From: Hemerocallis citrina
Taxonomy: Eukaryota > Streptophyta > Magnoliopsida > Asparagales > Asphodelaceae
NCBI GenBank assembly: GCA_017893485.1
Contig: JACEHZ010000208.1
Span: 434,001-498,000, forward strand
Direction: 5' to 3'
Length of the DNA stretch: 64,000 nt
Translations under genes and position numbers: made by a program
Notes under the pieces: model-generated
Database searches by the model: none
The model's input: the letters and a program-made list of their open reading frames with translations, nothing else
Told to the model about the DNA's origin: nothing
In this document: piece by piece, positions 1 through 10,509 of the stretch
Numbering within the stretch: position 1 is the stretch's first letter
Layout of the letters: each line of letters starts with the position of its first letter

Positions 1-463
1 AATGCTTAGAAGGAGGTTACTATATATCAACTTCTATTTCCTTTGATTTTTCCGTTGTGGGACTATGTTCCCTTAACCCATTTTCAAGAATGAAAACGTC
101 TCACTTTGAGAGACAATTTCTCATTCACCCCTTAACCGTTTTTAGCAAATCAATATATGATTTTGATCTACTCACGAAGGAGAACGCAAATCAATCAAGA
201 TTTCTCAATAATTCATTGAGGATCTTACTCAAAAAATTGCTCAAAAATCGGTTCGTAAATGGTGTATAAAACACTCATTTTCTAACACCTTCGTGGCATA
301 TTAGAAACATGTTCACTTGTAACTTGTTTACCTGGCTTTATAAGTTGATGTTAATTCTTAAACTCCTTACCAACCTAATGCTGATAACTAGAGCAATCAT
401 GGGGAAATTTTCATATATGTTCTAATAGTATTATGACAAGCATGTTCATTTATAATATGTGTA
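1..463 (-). repeat. copia-1 3' LTR (partial)
   Basis: Near-identical to 5451-5910. On the minus strand it starts TGTTACAC at about 463 and continues past the left window edge. Only the first part of U3 is visible. The right-hand copy starts TGATAACA at 5915, so the two outer ends differ slightly. Confidence 0.8.
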
Positions 464-852
464 ACAGGAATATTGCCCTATATTATTCTCTTGGAAGCGG
501 CCATTCTTCCCTCTTACATAGGTGATTCTTACTTAAGAGTAACCCACATTACTTTGCTTGGATATCCGACGCATAAGAATCAATAAAAGCCTAGCTTAAC
601 CTGTTACCTTACGGGCATCACTGTTTCATCATGGGAATGGACATGGAAAAATTTCCACAGTGATCCAACTTGGTCTTTACAATTTAGTTGTCCCTTTGAA
701 CCTAGATCTTGGGATCTCCAGGTAGCTAGGTTGGGTGTCCATTGTATTGACTTATTCTTTCATGGGCTTTAGTCCCATTCCCCTCGATGATTTATCAACT
801 AACTCTCTGTTTAACCCTTTGGTTAGCGGATCCGCAATGTTATCCTTTGACT
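464..852 (-). other. copia-1 3' internal non-coding stretch
   Basis: Lies between the end of the RNase H remnant and the 3' LTR. The last recognisable residues (KDNIADPLTKGLNRE-like) are encoded just below 853. Beyond that I see no gene and no clean polypurine tract. Confidence 0.5.
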
Positions 853-3800
853 TTACATAGTCCACAGAGATAACCCCAGTAGAAAGTAGTTATCTAATGG
901 TATTATGTCTTCGACGAATATGTCCAGATTTACCATTATACATATTGCTCTGTGCTCTACAAATTGCAGATTGACTATATGAATGTATGCAGATTGGAGG
1001 CACAGGCTTCGTCCACCCTGGAATATCAGCCTCTTTCCCACATTTGTCTAGTGCGATAAATTCAGATTTCATCATGGATTTAGCGATTACTGTTTGGTTC
1101 GAGGATTTCTAAGAAACTGTTGCACCACCTAGTGTAAACACATAGCCACTAGTGGATTTTGAGATATCCAGTTCGCATCACTACATCTTTCAAGTACAGC
1201 CGGGTATTTCGTATAGTGCAGCCCATAGTTACGAGTAAAATGCAAGTACTTCAGTACTCTTGTAATTGCTTGCCAATACTCGCTTTCAGGATTAGTCATG
1301 TATCTACTTAGTTTACTCACTACACAAGTTATGTCTGGTCTTGTACAACTCATTAAGTACATTAGACTGCCTATAATTCTAGAGTATTCTACTTGAGAAA
1401 TACTCTCACCTTTATTCTTGGATAAATGTAAAGTGAGATCTATTGGAGTTCTGGAAATTCCAGAATTATCTTTATCAAATTTTCCAAGAATATTGTCAAC
1501 ATAATGTAATTGGCTTAAAATAAGCTCGTCTGATGTTCTTGTGATTTTAATTCCCAATATAACATCAACTAGTCCCGTGTATTTTATGTCAAACCTCGAG
1601 TTCAACATGTTTTTAACAGATTTAATTATCTGATCATTGCTTCCAATAATAAGCATGTCATCTACATACAAACTTATAATGACATATCCATCTTCTATGT
1701 CATTGACATATACACATTTGTCACATTCATTGATCTTGAAGCCATTGGTCATCATGACATTGTCAAATTTCTCATGCCACTGCTTCGGAACTTGTTCCAT
1801 ATAATGACTTCACCAGTTTACACACTTAATTTTCATGTCTTAGAGCTAAAAAGCCCTCAGGTTATTCCATGTAGATTTCTTCCTCTAAATCTCCATTAAG
1901 AAAAGCTATTTTTACATCCATTTGATGTACTTCAAAATTGCGCAGAGCTGTTACTGCAAGTACCATCTTAATGGAATTTATTCTCGTCACAGGAGAATAT
2001 ATATCAAAGTAATCAAGACCTTCCTTTTGTTTATAGCCTTTAATTACAAGTCTTGCCTTGTATTTTTCAATTGATCCATCAGGTTTCATTTTTCTCTTGA
2101 AGATCCACTTGGAACCTAAAGGTTTACTACTTGGTGGAAGATCCACTAGTTCCAAGTATGATTTTGCAAGATAGAATCAATTTCACTCTTGATGGCTTCT
2201 TTCCATAGAGGACCATCACTAGAGTTCACCGCTTCCTTGAAGGTTTGGGGTTCACCTTCAAGCATAAAAGTCAAGAAATCCGGACCAAAATATTTTTCCA
2301 TTCTTGTTCTTTTACTGCGTCGAGGTTCCTCCTCAACTTGTTCATCTTGGTCTTCACTATCTTCACTAATAGTCTCATGTGTTCGTTTGTAGGAACTTGG
2401 TTCCTCCTTTGACTTACATGGAAATACATCTTTAAAGAACGATGCATTTCTAGACTCTATTATCGTGTTCGTTGAAATATCAGTGATATCGGATTTGTGC
2501 ACCAAGAACCGATAGGCACTACTGTTAAGTGCATAGCCAATAAAAATACAATCAACCGTTTTTGGTCATATTTTCACTTTCTTAGGTGGAGGTACTGTCA
2601 CCTTGGCAAGACATCCCCACATTCGCAAGTAATTATAGGATGGTTTTCTTCCTTTCCATAATTCATATGGAGTTTTCTCTTCTATCTTTTTGGGCACCTT
2701 ATTCAAAAGGAAGTTAGCTGAATGAATAGCTTCTCCCCACAAGTTTGGTGGCAAACCAGAACTTATTAACATTGCATTCATCATTTGTTTCAATGTACGA
2801 TTCTTTCTTTCAGCAACATCGTTGGACTGAGGAGAATAAGGAGCTGTCGTTTCATGTATAATCTCTTATTGAGTTGGTTCTCAAATTCATTCTTATAGAG
2901 AACAAATTTCTCTATAGCTTCATTCTTGTTTTAAAGCAAATATACATAGCAGTATTTCGTGCTATCATCAATGAAGGTAATAAAATATTTATTACCACCT
3001 CTTGTTTGTATTATTTTCAAATCACAAATATCAGTGTGAATTAGATCAAGAGGTTCAATGTTTCTTTCAATACTTTTAAACGATGATCTTGTTAGTTTTG
3101 CCTCAACACAAGTTTCACACTTGTGTTTGGAATCAATTTGGAATGTTGGTATGTGATTCAAGTTAATTAGTATTTGCAAAGTATCATAATTAATATGTCC
3201 TAGTCTACCATGTCATAAATTGGAAGACTCAGGCATATAAGTAGAAGAGCTAGCTTTATTGATATTCTTGACCATGGTCATTACATTGAGTTTAAACATT
3301 CCCCTATTCATGTATTCTCTACCAACATACATTCCACTCTTTGATAAAACAAATTTGTTCGACTCGAACACTAAACAAAAACCGTGGTTATTAAGCAACG
3401 AACCAGATACCAGGTTCTACGGATTTCAGGAACATATGCAACATTGTTCAGAGTCAGTTTCTTTCCAGAAGTCATCTTCAAGATCACCTTACCTTGGCAC
3501 TTGATTTCTGAAGTAGCCGAGTTCCCCATAAACATTTTCTCCTCATTCTCTAATGGTTCAAAAGTGGAGAACATACTTCTGTTGGAGCACACATGTCGAG
3601 TAGCTCCAGTGTCAACCCACCATTCCTTCCAGTTTGAACCTATCATATTCACCTCTGATATCACAGCTGAGAGGTTGATATCGGAAACATCTTGAGCAAT
3701 GCCTTGAATCAAGTTTGCTTCTCTCTTTCTGTTCTTCTTGGGAAGTCTGCATTCAGTAGATTTATGACCCATTTTGTCACAATTGAAGCACTTGCCTTGA

Positions 3801-4634
3801 AACTTCGACTTCTTGGAGATTCCTCCCTTAGGCCCCAAATTGGGCCCCTTGTTTTGTGCTTGTTGGAACGTTGTTTTTGTTCCATCACATTTGCCTTGGC
3901 TGCATGACTGACGAGTCCAACCTTTTCAGATCCACTATTGTCTTCTTCAATACGAAGCCTGACAATGAGATATTCAATGCCCATTTCTTTTCTCTTATGC
4001 TTTAGGTAATTCTTAAAGTCTTTCCAACCTGGTGGTAATTTTTCAATTATACATGCTACTTGAAAACTTTCACTTAAGTTCATACCTTCAGTATGAATCT
4101 CATGCAAGATCAGTTGTAGTTCTTGAACTTGACTGATCACTATTTTAGAATCTATCATTTTATAGTCTATAAACCAGCCCACAATAAATTTCTTGGCACC
4201 AACATCCTTAGTTTTATACTTATGGTCTAGTGATTCCCAAAGTTCTTTAGCAGTTCTTTTGTCAGTGTATACATTATACAAAAAATTGGCTAATCCGTTC
4301 ATTATGTAATTCCTACATAAGTTATCAACATTTTTCCAAGCATCCACAGCGGCAATGACTTGGTTATCTTGCTCATCTTTTTTAAGATTTGGAGCTTCTT
4401 CGTTCAAGAATCTTGCAAGATTCAGTGTGGTCAGATAGAACATCATTTTCTGTTGCCCCACCTTTTGAAATTCTGTCCGTTGAACTTCTTAGGTTTCTCC
4501 CCATGGGAGACTGAGACAGGTACAATAGTTGGCATTGGCACTCGTGCCGCAGTAGCAGTCGGTACTTGCGTCGTATCAACAATCGGCACGTGGACCGTTT
4601 CAGACACAGCAACATTGTCCGACGCAGTAGTCAT
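853..4634 (-). pseudogene. copia-1 gag-pol pseudogene
   Basis: Gag starts at the ATG at 4634. A retrotransposon gag region runs to about 3840, followed by a CCHC zinc knuckle ([14 protein letters not shown], about 3780-3740) and an aspartic protease site (WWVDTGATRHVC, about 3620). Integrase fragments follow at 3179-2931 (zinc-binding end and the start of the catalytic core) and 2793-2566 (late core). RT fragments lie at 2505-1862 (including QMDVKIAFLNGDLEEE) and 1800-1129 (catalytic YVDDML). RNase H is at 1075-853. In cells these proteins would form the particle, copy the RNA to DNA and integrate it. Breaks: a frameshift at about 4459 in gag, another at about 3840 before the zinc knuckle, loss of frame within integrase, and stops between the RT blocks. 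It is clearly a dead copy. Assignment to Ty1/copia is secure; I do not assign a lineage. Confidence 0.9.
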
Positions 4635-5158
4635 TTTGATTCTGAAAATTACACAACTCGAGTGTAAGTTTTCCAGATAAAAAAAAAAAGAAAAGAAGTG
4701 CCTCAAAATTGGAAATCAAGAAAATCAAAAGTCTGTTTTAAGTTTGTTACAAAATTCTTTTATTAAATTTCTTTTACAATAACTGAAATGATTGAGAGGT
4801 ACAGAAAACAGAGAAGAAAATATGAGAGAAAGAAAAAACGAAAGGAAAATAAAATAAATAAATAACAACTTACAAAAACCAATTTCAGATTACAAGTTTG
4901 AGTAGTCGAGGCCTGTGTATCACACAGTGTCCTTAAAACAAATTTCGCCTCTTCCGGTTGCTGGATTGTACGAAGGCGTCTGTCTCCCAGGATGCAACGA
5001 TCAGTTATTCACGTAGGCACCACGTAGCACTCCCAAACCAAGCAGCAGCGTCAGAATCCTATCACTGACTTACCAAACAGCAGGAGGGAAGAACAGAATA
5101 GAATTTAGAGGAGGAAAGAAGATTACTGATGCAGGGAAGAAATGAGAGGAGGGGCCTC
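4635..5158 (-). other. copia-1 leader and R/U5 part of the 5' LTR
   Basis: No gene seen. It lies between gag and the LTR TATA box, so on the minus strand it should hold R, U5, the primer binding site and the leader. I could not find a clear tRNA-complementary primer site, so the inner LTR edge is unplaced. Confidence 0.5.
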
Positions 5159-5166
5159 TATTTATA
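5159..5166 (-). promoter_or_regulatory. TATA box of copia-1 5' LTR
   Basis: TATAAATA on the minus strand, about 750 bp inside the LTR start at 5915. A position at the end of U3 is what an LTR promoter needs. It also shows that the LTR extends left of the visible 5451-5915 repeat. Confidence 0.55.
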
Positions 5167-5450
5167 GAGCCAGGGTTAAGGTTAAAACTATAACAGCAGA
5201 CAAGGCTATGAATGCCTTCAATGTAACGGCAAACAAAACATTCAACACAGTACTGAAACGGCAGATAGAACAGTTTCTGTATTTATTTCAGCCTTTACAA
5301 AAAAAAAATTCAAACTGTAGCAAAAAGTGGCTCTGCACGGGGTAGGGTCATGTTGGTCTGGCATTCGTGTCCGCATGTAATCCGGTCCGAGATTTGCACC
5401 CCCTCCTCCTCTGCGCGTGCGAGAGAGAGCCTCTCTTCTAGCTATCGTAG

Positions 5451-5915
5451 AATGCTTAGAAGGAAGTTACTATATATCATCTTCTATTTCCTTTGATTTT
5501 TCCGATGTGGGACTATATTCCCTTAACCCATTTTCAAGAATGAAAACGTCTCACTTTGAGAAACAATTTCTCATTCACCCCTTAACTGTTTTTAGCAAAT
5601 CAATATATGATTTTGATCTACTCACGAAGGAGAACACAAATCAATCAAGATTTCTCAATAATTCATTGAGAATCTTACTCAAAAAATTGCTCAAAAACCG
5701 GTTCGTAAATGGTGTATAAAACACTCATTTTCTAACACCTTCTTGGCATATTAGAAACATGTTCACTTGTAACTTGTTTACCTGGCTTTATAAGTTGATG
5801 TTAATTCTTAAACCCCTTACCAACCTAATGCTGATAACTAGATAAATCATGGGGAAATTTTCATGTATGTTCTAATAGTATTATGACAAGCCTGTTCATC
5901 TATAATATGTTATCA
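5451..5915 (-). repeat. copia-1 5' LTR, part matched by the left copy
   Basis: Direct repeat of 1-460. The LTR probably continues left to somewhere between 4640 and 5150, because the TATA box lies at 5159-5166. That would make the full LTR about 0.8-1 kb. Confidence 0.8.
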
Positions 5916-6024
5916 TTGCATTAGACATTAACAGTTGGATATCCTCTATTTCTCCATTTCTCCATTTCTAACTGGCACATTAATTTCTTCCGAATAACAA
6001 CCCCCATATCTTTAGCCTCTGAAT

Positions 6025-6090
<66 letters not shown>

Positions 6091-6890
6091 GAAATGTAGA
6101 TGGCCAATAATTTCTAAATTCCCTATATGAAATTATAAAGTAGAGAAATTTAGCACCAAATTCTTAAAAAATGTTATTACATGTACTTGTCTCTGCTCTA
6201 GTTTTCCAAGTAAATATATAAGGTAATATTTGACCTGTTTGAATTTGACTATAGTTGGAATTTGAATCTCGAGATGATCTTTGCGTGGATCTACTTGATG
6301 TTGATGATTATGTATAAAGTAGTTCCATAATCCCTTGATGAATTTAGTGGGTATTTCAGTACTGTCATGGAATTTTCATTTAATCCATCTTTCTTTTTTC
6401 GTTGATTTTCTTAAAGGGTATAATATTTCTTATTGGAATTCCAATTGGATAAGAGGCTTATTTAATTTTTTTGAACTATTGGCACTACATCAAAATGTGC
6501 ATACCATATAGGAATCATATTCAATTTTACGTGAAGTTTTAGGCTTGTATATTGTATGGTTTAAGTGCAGTTATATCTTTTAAGTACATATCGCGTCCTC
6601 CAAAAGAATTAATTGCTTGGGCAAGTGTTAAAAAATTTGAGATAGTGCATTGGATTCCAAGTATTTAGAATCATTGACGGATCGTGAGCCCTGTACAGGT
6701 CGGAAGTTGCCGAGGCACTCTAGACTCAACTTGGTCAATAATAACTAGTGGGGTGGATCGAGGGATGTGCTCTAGTGGAGATGTATCGTACATTGGTCTA
6801 ACAGCTACAAGACAGGTCTCTTGACTGGTTAACTAAATAATAATAATAATAATATTTGATGATTGGGATATAGAATGGCAATATATAGTA
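5916..6890. other. AT-rich intergenic stretch
   Basis: I see no gene. It contains a TA microsatellite at 6029-6088 and a short AAT repeat at about 6838-6855. Confidence 0.6.
6029..6088. repeat. (TA)n microsatellite
   Basis: About 30 uninterrupted TA units. Confidence 0.95.
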
Positions 6891-6913
6891 CAATCTTGTG
6901 ACCGCAAAGATGT

Positions 6914-7027
6914 ATGATGGCTTTGATTTGGGTAATCTGGAAAGAGCGTAACCATAGGGTTTTTGTTAAGAAATCTATGGATATTGTTCACATTCTGGAT
7001 TCCATTTGCTTTTTTGTCTCCTTTTAG
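6914..7027 (+). pseudogene. LINE reverse transcriptase C-terminal remnant (zf-RVT)
   Basis: Thirty-seven codons open with MMALIWVIWKERNHRVF and end at TAG 7025-7027. The WKERN motif is typical of the last part of plant LINE ORF2. Everything upstream (endonuclease, RT palm) is missing. The acidic frame that follows is in a different phase, so if the two were once joined, a frameshift lies near 7020. Confidence 0.65.
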
Positions 7028-7502
7028 ACAGATAGCCTGCCCCCCCTCTAAGAATGCCAAAGTTGATGTGAATGTGTTCGTGGATGTCTGCAAATCTTTC
7101 ATCCCTCGAGTGAGCACTGTTCCTAATTCAGTTACTTCTCCTGCTGTGATCTCTTCATCTGCTCATGGTGCTTCTCAGAGTAATGTTATTGTGATTGAGG
7201 ATGATGATGATGAGGTTTCTGTAGATGTCCATGAGCAACTCAGTCAGGTTTCTGCTTCATCAATGTTATCTCAACCAGAGGTGGACTCTTTGCTTCAAGA
7301 TGTTGTTATTGACCCTGTTAACTCTACTGCTCTGCCCCCTCCTGAGGATGATGAAGATTTGGTCTCTCACACTCTGTCTACTATTTCGGCTATGTCTGCA
7401 CATCATCAAGAGCTTATCACTGGCATTCTTCTTGTGCACAATTTGCAAACTGCTCACGAGGGTCAAGAGTCTTCGAGTTCAGATTCCGAAGGTGATTTCT
7501 AA
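7028..7502 (+). pseudogene. acidic C-terminal extension of the LINE frame
   Basis: An open frame runs through this segment and ends at 7502. It is rich in Ser, Asp, Glu and Pro, with VIVIEDDDDEV near its middle and a tail reading SSSSDSEGDF. It shows no enzyme domain. It lies between the zf-RVT motif and the LINE 3' UTR, so it was probably the C-terminus of the LINE ORF2 or of the transcript that was copied. The hydrophobic VIVI core followed by acidic residues resembles a SUMO-interaction motif. The function is not established. Confidence 0.45.
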
Positions 7503-7755
7503 TATGTTTCTTGTCTTGGATGTTATCCTTGTGTCTGTAGTTATGTCTATTTCTAGAGTTTTATTCCTCTTAGTGTGAGGATATTATGCTATTGTGTCTA
7601 GTGGAGTTTTGATCCTCGGTTTGAGGATGTTTTGGTTTTGAGGTACTCCACCGCTTTTTGGAGTCTGTGTGAACTCTTTTGTACTTGACCTTTTGTATTT
7701 TGCTTGGCTGAAGCCTTCGGGCTTGATCCCTTTAAGAAAAAAAAAAAAAAAAAAA

Positions 7756-8669
7756 GTATGTCATGAAACACCGGTTGAGCATCTCTTTGAGGACCCTGGA
7801 TAGGCTCACAACTCATCGTTCACCGATAGGGTAATAGATGGGTTTGTTCACCAGCTACCGATGTACTCAAGTAAATGATGGCGATAACTGACCCAAGCAC
7901 CCCATTATCCTCTACTGCAGAAGCATACCCAAACTAATGATCTCTTAGGGAGAAGTATCCAGTGACCTCCAGTATGAAAGAAGAGGTAACCACTTTGGTG
8001 AATTTTTGCTAGCCAGTCCTGAAGTGCATGACAGAGTGAAAGAAGTGTTGCCAATCGGCCCAATCCAATGAAAAATTGCTGGAAGCTCCAAAGAAGTGGC
8101 AACCAACCTTGTGATATTCTTGCAGGCGCTTTAGTTGTAGTATGTGCAGCATACCAAGTGCTATAGGCCTGCAGGGTACTCAACCATATTGAGACTGTAG
8201 TAAGTCACTTAGCGTTTGAGCGTTACATCTACAGGTATATTAATTCAATCTGTTGAATCTTCCATTAAAAAGCTAAATTAGTATAGGATGTGTTAGCTTC
8301 CATATATGAATTGGTCATGCATTGTGCATCAACATATAGAGTAAATGTTAATATATAAAAAACATATAGAGTAAATGATTCCTAGTACAATGCAACATAA
8401 CCATTGTCATATATGTTGCCATTACATGCATGCGTTCCAAACACACCTACCATGTTAATTATTAAACAAATTGGTTAGGGTTTTTTGCAGTTTATAGAAG
8501 TTCTAGTCATTTAGCACATATAATGCATCCAGGAGGCTGATGCTGAGATTTTAATAGATGGTTTAGGTTGGTTGTTGATTTAAGTGGGTGGTTGAATTTA
8601 AGGGATATTCGAGATGAATTGGAGTTTTAAATGTGTGCATGGTTGAGATTTATAGTGGATGATTTTCCA
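7756..8669. other. intergenic stretch without recognisable genes
   Basis: Both strands have short open frames, but none shows a known domain or a start context that I can defend. A small direct duplication (catatagagtaaatg) lies at about 8333-8382. Confidence 0.5.
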
Positions 8670-8674
8670 GTATA
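8670..8674. repeat. target site duplication, left copy (GTATA)
   Basis: GTATA directly precedes the TG of the left copia-2 LTR. The same five bases follow the right LTR at 14093-14097. Confidence 0.9.
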
Positions 8675-8735
8675 TGTAGGATAATGGCTCGATTCTGGTA
8701 TTTGGTATCTGCAGTGTTCGAAAATTTCAGAGCTT

Positions 8736-8881
8736 CAGTCGACTGGATGGAGGAGCAGTCGACTGTCCAGAGAGGAGTTTTCGAAGACTGAGAATACAGC
8801 AGTAGCAGTCGACTGTATGTGGGAGTCAGTCGACTGTCCCGAAGGAATTATCAGTCGACTGGTATGAAGACCAGTCGACTG
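8736..8881 (+). promoter_or_regulatory. array of six CAGTCGACTG palindromes in U3
   Basis: Perfect 10-bp palindromes at 8736, 8756, 8806, 8827, 8852 and 8872, all within 146 bp and ending 55 bp before the TATA box. This position suits transcription-factor sites in the LTR promoter, but the binding protein is unknown. The right LTR keeps five of the six; the fourth has become CAGTCAACTG. Confidence 0.7.
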
Positions 8882-8935
8882 TCGGCGGGTTTTGGATCAA
8901 GAATAGGCCCAATTCGAAAGGCCCAATAGTTTCCC

Positions 8936-8943
8936 TATAAATA
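8936..8943 (+). promoter_or_regulatory. TATA box of copia-2 5' LTR
   Basis: CCCTATAAATACACCC, a good plant TATA context, 261 bp into the LTR. Confidence 0.75.
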
Positions 8944-9182
8944 CACCCGTTAGGGTTTTGTAAATTGTAACACCTTATTCGGATTTTGCAGCTGTCATCT
9001 CTTGTAAAGGCTTTGTTTTCCCATTGGAGAACATAGTAAAGAATCCCAACCGCCCCTCGTGGATGTAGGCATCGTTTTGCCGAACCACGTAAATCTTGTG
9101 TTCTTGTGTTGCTTGCTTTTCTGTGTTTTCTCGCTGTTTCTCTCGTTTGATTGTTGGTTTGATTTGTATTCCGCACAACAAG

Positions 9183-9194
9183 TGGTATCAGAGC
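9183..9194 (+). other. copia-2 primer binding site
   Basis: TGGTATCAGAGC, complementary to the 3' end of plant initiator tRNA-Met, two bases after the LTR. It primes minus-strand DNA synthesis. Confidence 0.9.
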
Positions 9195-9216
9195 TGTTGG
9201 TTCGACCTAGAGGGAG

Positions 9217-10509
9217 ATGGCGGGTGATGCAGATGCAACCAAGGATGTTGTGGGATCAAGTTCGTCCAGAACAACGATTCACAACGCAAAATTTGAAGTT
9301 GAAAAATTTGATAGGACAAACAATTTCGGGATGTGGCAATGTGAGGTGTTGGATGTTCTTGTTCAACAAGAACAAGATGTTGCTTTGGAAGTAGAAAAAC
9401 CAAAGGATATGTCCGAAGCAGATTGGAAGAAGTTGAATCGAGTTGCGTGTGGGACTATTCGGCTCTTTATTGCGAAGGCTCAGAAGTACGATTTGATGAG
9501 GGATACCATTGTTGCGGTGTTGTGGAAGAAGCTCGAAGACAAATACATGAGGAAAAGTTTGGAGAATCGGCTGTATTTGAAGAAGAGACTTTTTCGCTTC
9601 ACCTATACGGAAGGTATGTCTATGAATGCTCATGTTGAATCATTTAATAAATTATTGGCTGATTTGTTAAATTTGGATGAGCAAATTAAGGATGAAGAGA
9701 AAGCCCTAATTCTGTTAAATTCATTACCTGAAAGTTATGATCATTTAGCAACTACTTTATTATATGGAAAAGATACTGTGAAATATGAAGATGTTGCAAA
9801 TGCTCTGTTGAATAATGAAACTAGGAGAAGGGATAAAATGGTTGATAGAGAAACTTCTGAAGCTTTGATTGTAAGGGGCAGGACTGAGACCAGATCTGAG
9901 TCCAAATCTGGGAAAAAGGGAAACAAATCTCGTTCCAAATCGAGAGGAGTTTCGAAGGACAGGAAAATACCGGCCAAAGATGAATGTGCTTTCTGTCATG
10001 AAAGGGGGCATTGGAAAAAGGATTGTCCAAAGCTACGAAATAAGGGAAATTCGACTGCAAATGTGACTGTTGATAATTTAGAAAGTGGCGAGGATTTTTC
10101 TTTTGCACTTGCTTCTAGTCCCTCACTTTATCAAGAAGTATGGTTTCTTGATACAACAGCCTCCTATCATATGTCTTGGAAAAAGGAGTGGTTTACTTCT
10201 TTGGAGTATATGGATGGTGGTGTAGTTTTGATGGAAAATGATGCACCTTGTAAGAAGGTAGGAATCGGAAAGTTTGAATTGCTAATGCACGATGGTCTTA
10301 TTAGGGAGCTTTCAGATGTATGGTATGTTCCAGATTTGAAAAAGAATTTGATTTCACTTGGTGCTTTGGAGGCCAGTGGATTGAAATTTGCTAGTGAAGG
10401 TGGCATTCTGAAGGTGACTAGCGGATCACTCGTGGTGATGAAAGGGCAAAAAAAAGGAACTTGTTTTTCTTGCAGGGAAGAACATATTTGGGTCAGGCTG
10501 CCAGTGTAA
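9217..10509 (+). pseudogene. copia-2 gag and protease (frameshifted at 3' end)
   Basis: 430 codons. The ATG lies only 22 bp after the primer site and no earlier ATG competes. Residues 20-190 are a UBN2-type copia gag domain. A basic stretch and the CCHC zinc knuckle CAFCHERGHWKKDC follow at about 256-269. Near residue 310 the protease site reads LDTTASYHMS, where copia proteases have DTGA: the Gly after Asp-Thr is replaced by Thr, which would be expected to harm catalysis. The frame breaks near 10460, where one base appears to be missing in GGAACTTG after an A-run; the pol frame continues in another phase from 10461. Gag itself looks complete and could still form particles. Confidence 0.88.

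Larger units (their letters stand above)
1..5915 (-). mobile_element. copia-1: decayed Ty1/copia LTR retrotransposon
   Basis: Gene order read on the minus strand is gag, protease, integrase, reverse transcriptase, RNase H, which is the Ty1/copia order. Bases 1-460 match 5451-5910 as a direct repeat, so the left end is part of the 3' LTR and the right end belongs to the 5' LTR. I counted about 16 substitutions over this 460-bp overlap (about 3.5%), most of them transitions. The left LTR runs out of the window, so no target duplication can be checked. Every coding domain is broken by frameshifts or stops, so the element is not autonomous. Confidence 0.9.
6890..7755 (+). mobile_element. 5'-truncated LINE tail with poly(A)
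   Basis: A short open stretch at 6914-7027 encodes LIWVIWKERNHRVF, the signature of the zf-RVT segment at the C-terminus of plant L1-type LINE reverse transcriptases. A 475-bp acidic reading frame and a 3' UTR follow, ending in a run of 19 A residues at 7737-7755. Truncation at the 5' end plus a poly(A) tail is the normal outcome of target-primed reverse transcription. The left edge is approximate, and I did not find a target duplication. Confidence 0.7.
8675..9180 (+). repeat. copia-2 5' LTR
   Basis: 506 bp, starts TGTAGG and ends GCACAACA. Six copies of the palindrome CAGTCGACTG lie at 8736-8881, a TATAAATA box at 8936-8943, and the transcript start is expected near 8970. Confidence 0.95.

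Noticed and set aside
7905..8183. 92-codon minus-strand frame
   Set aside because: No recognisable domain, no promoter or splice context, and composition like its surroundings.
9183..9194. tRNA-Met gene fragment
   Set aside because: It is the retrotransposon primer binding site: only 12 bases, located next to the LTR.
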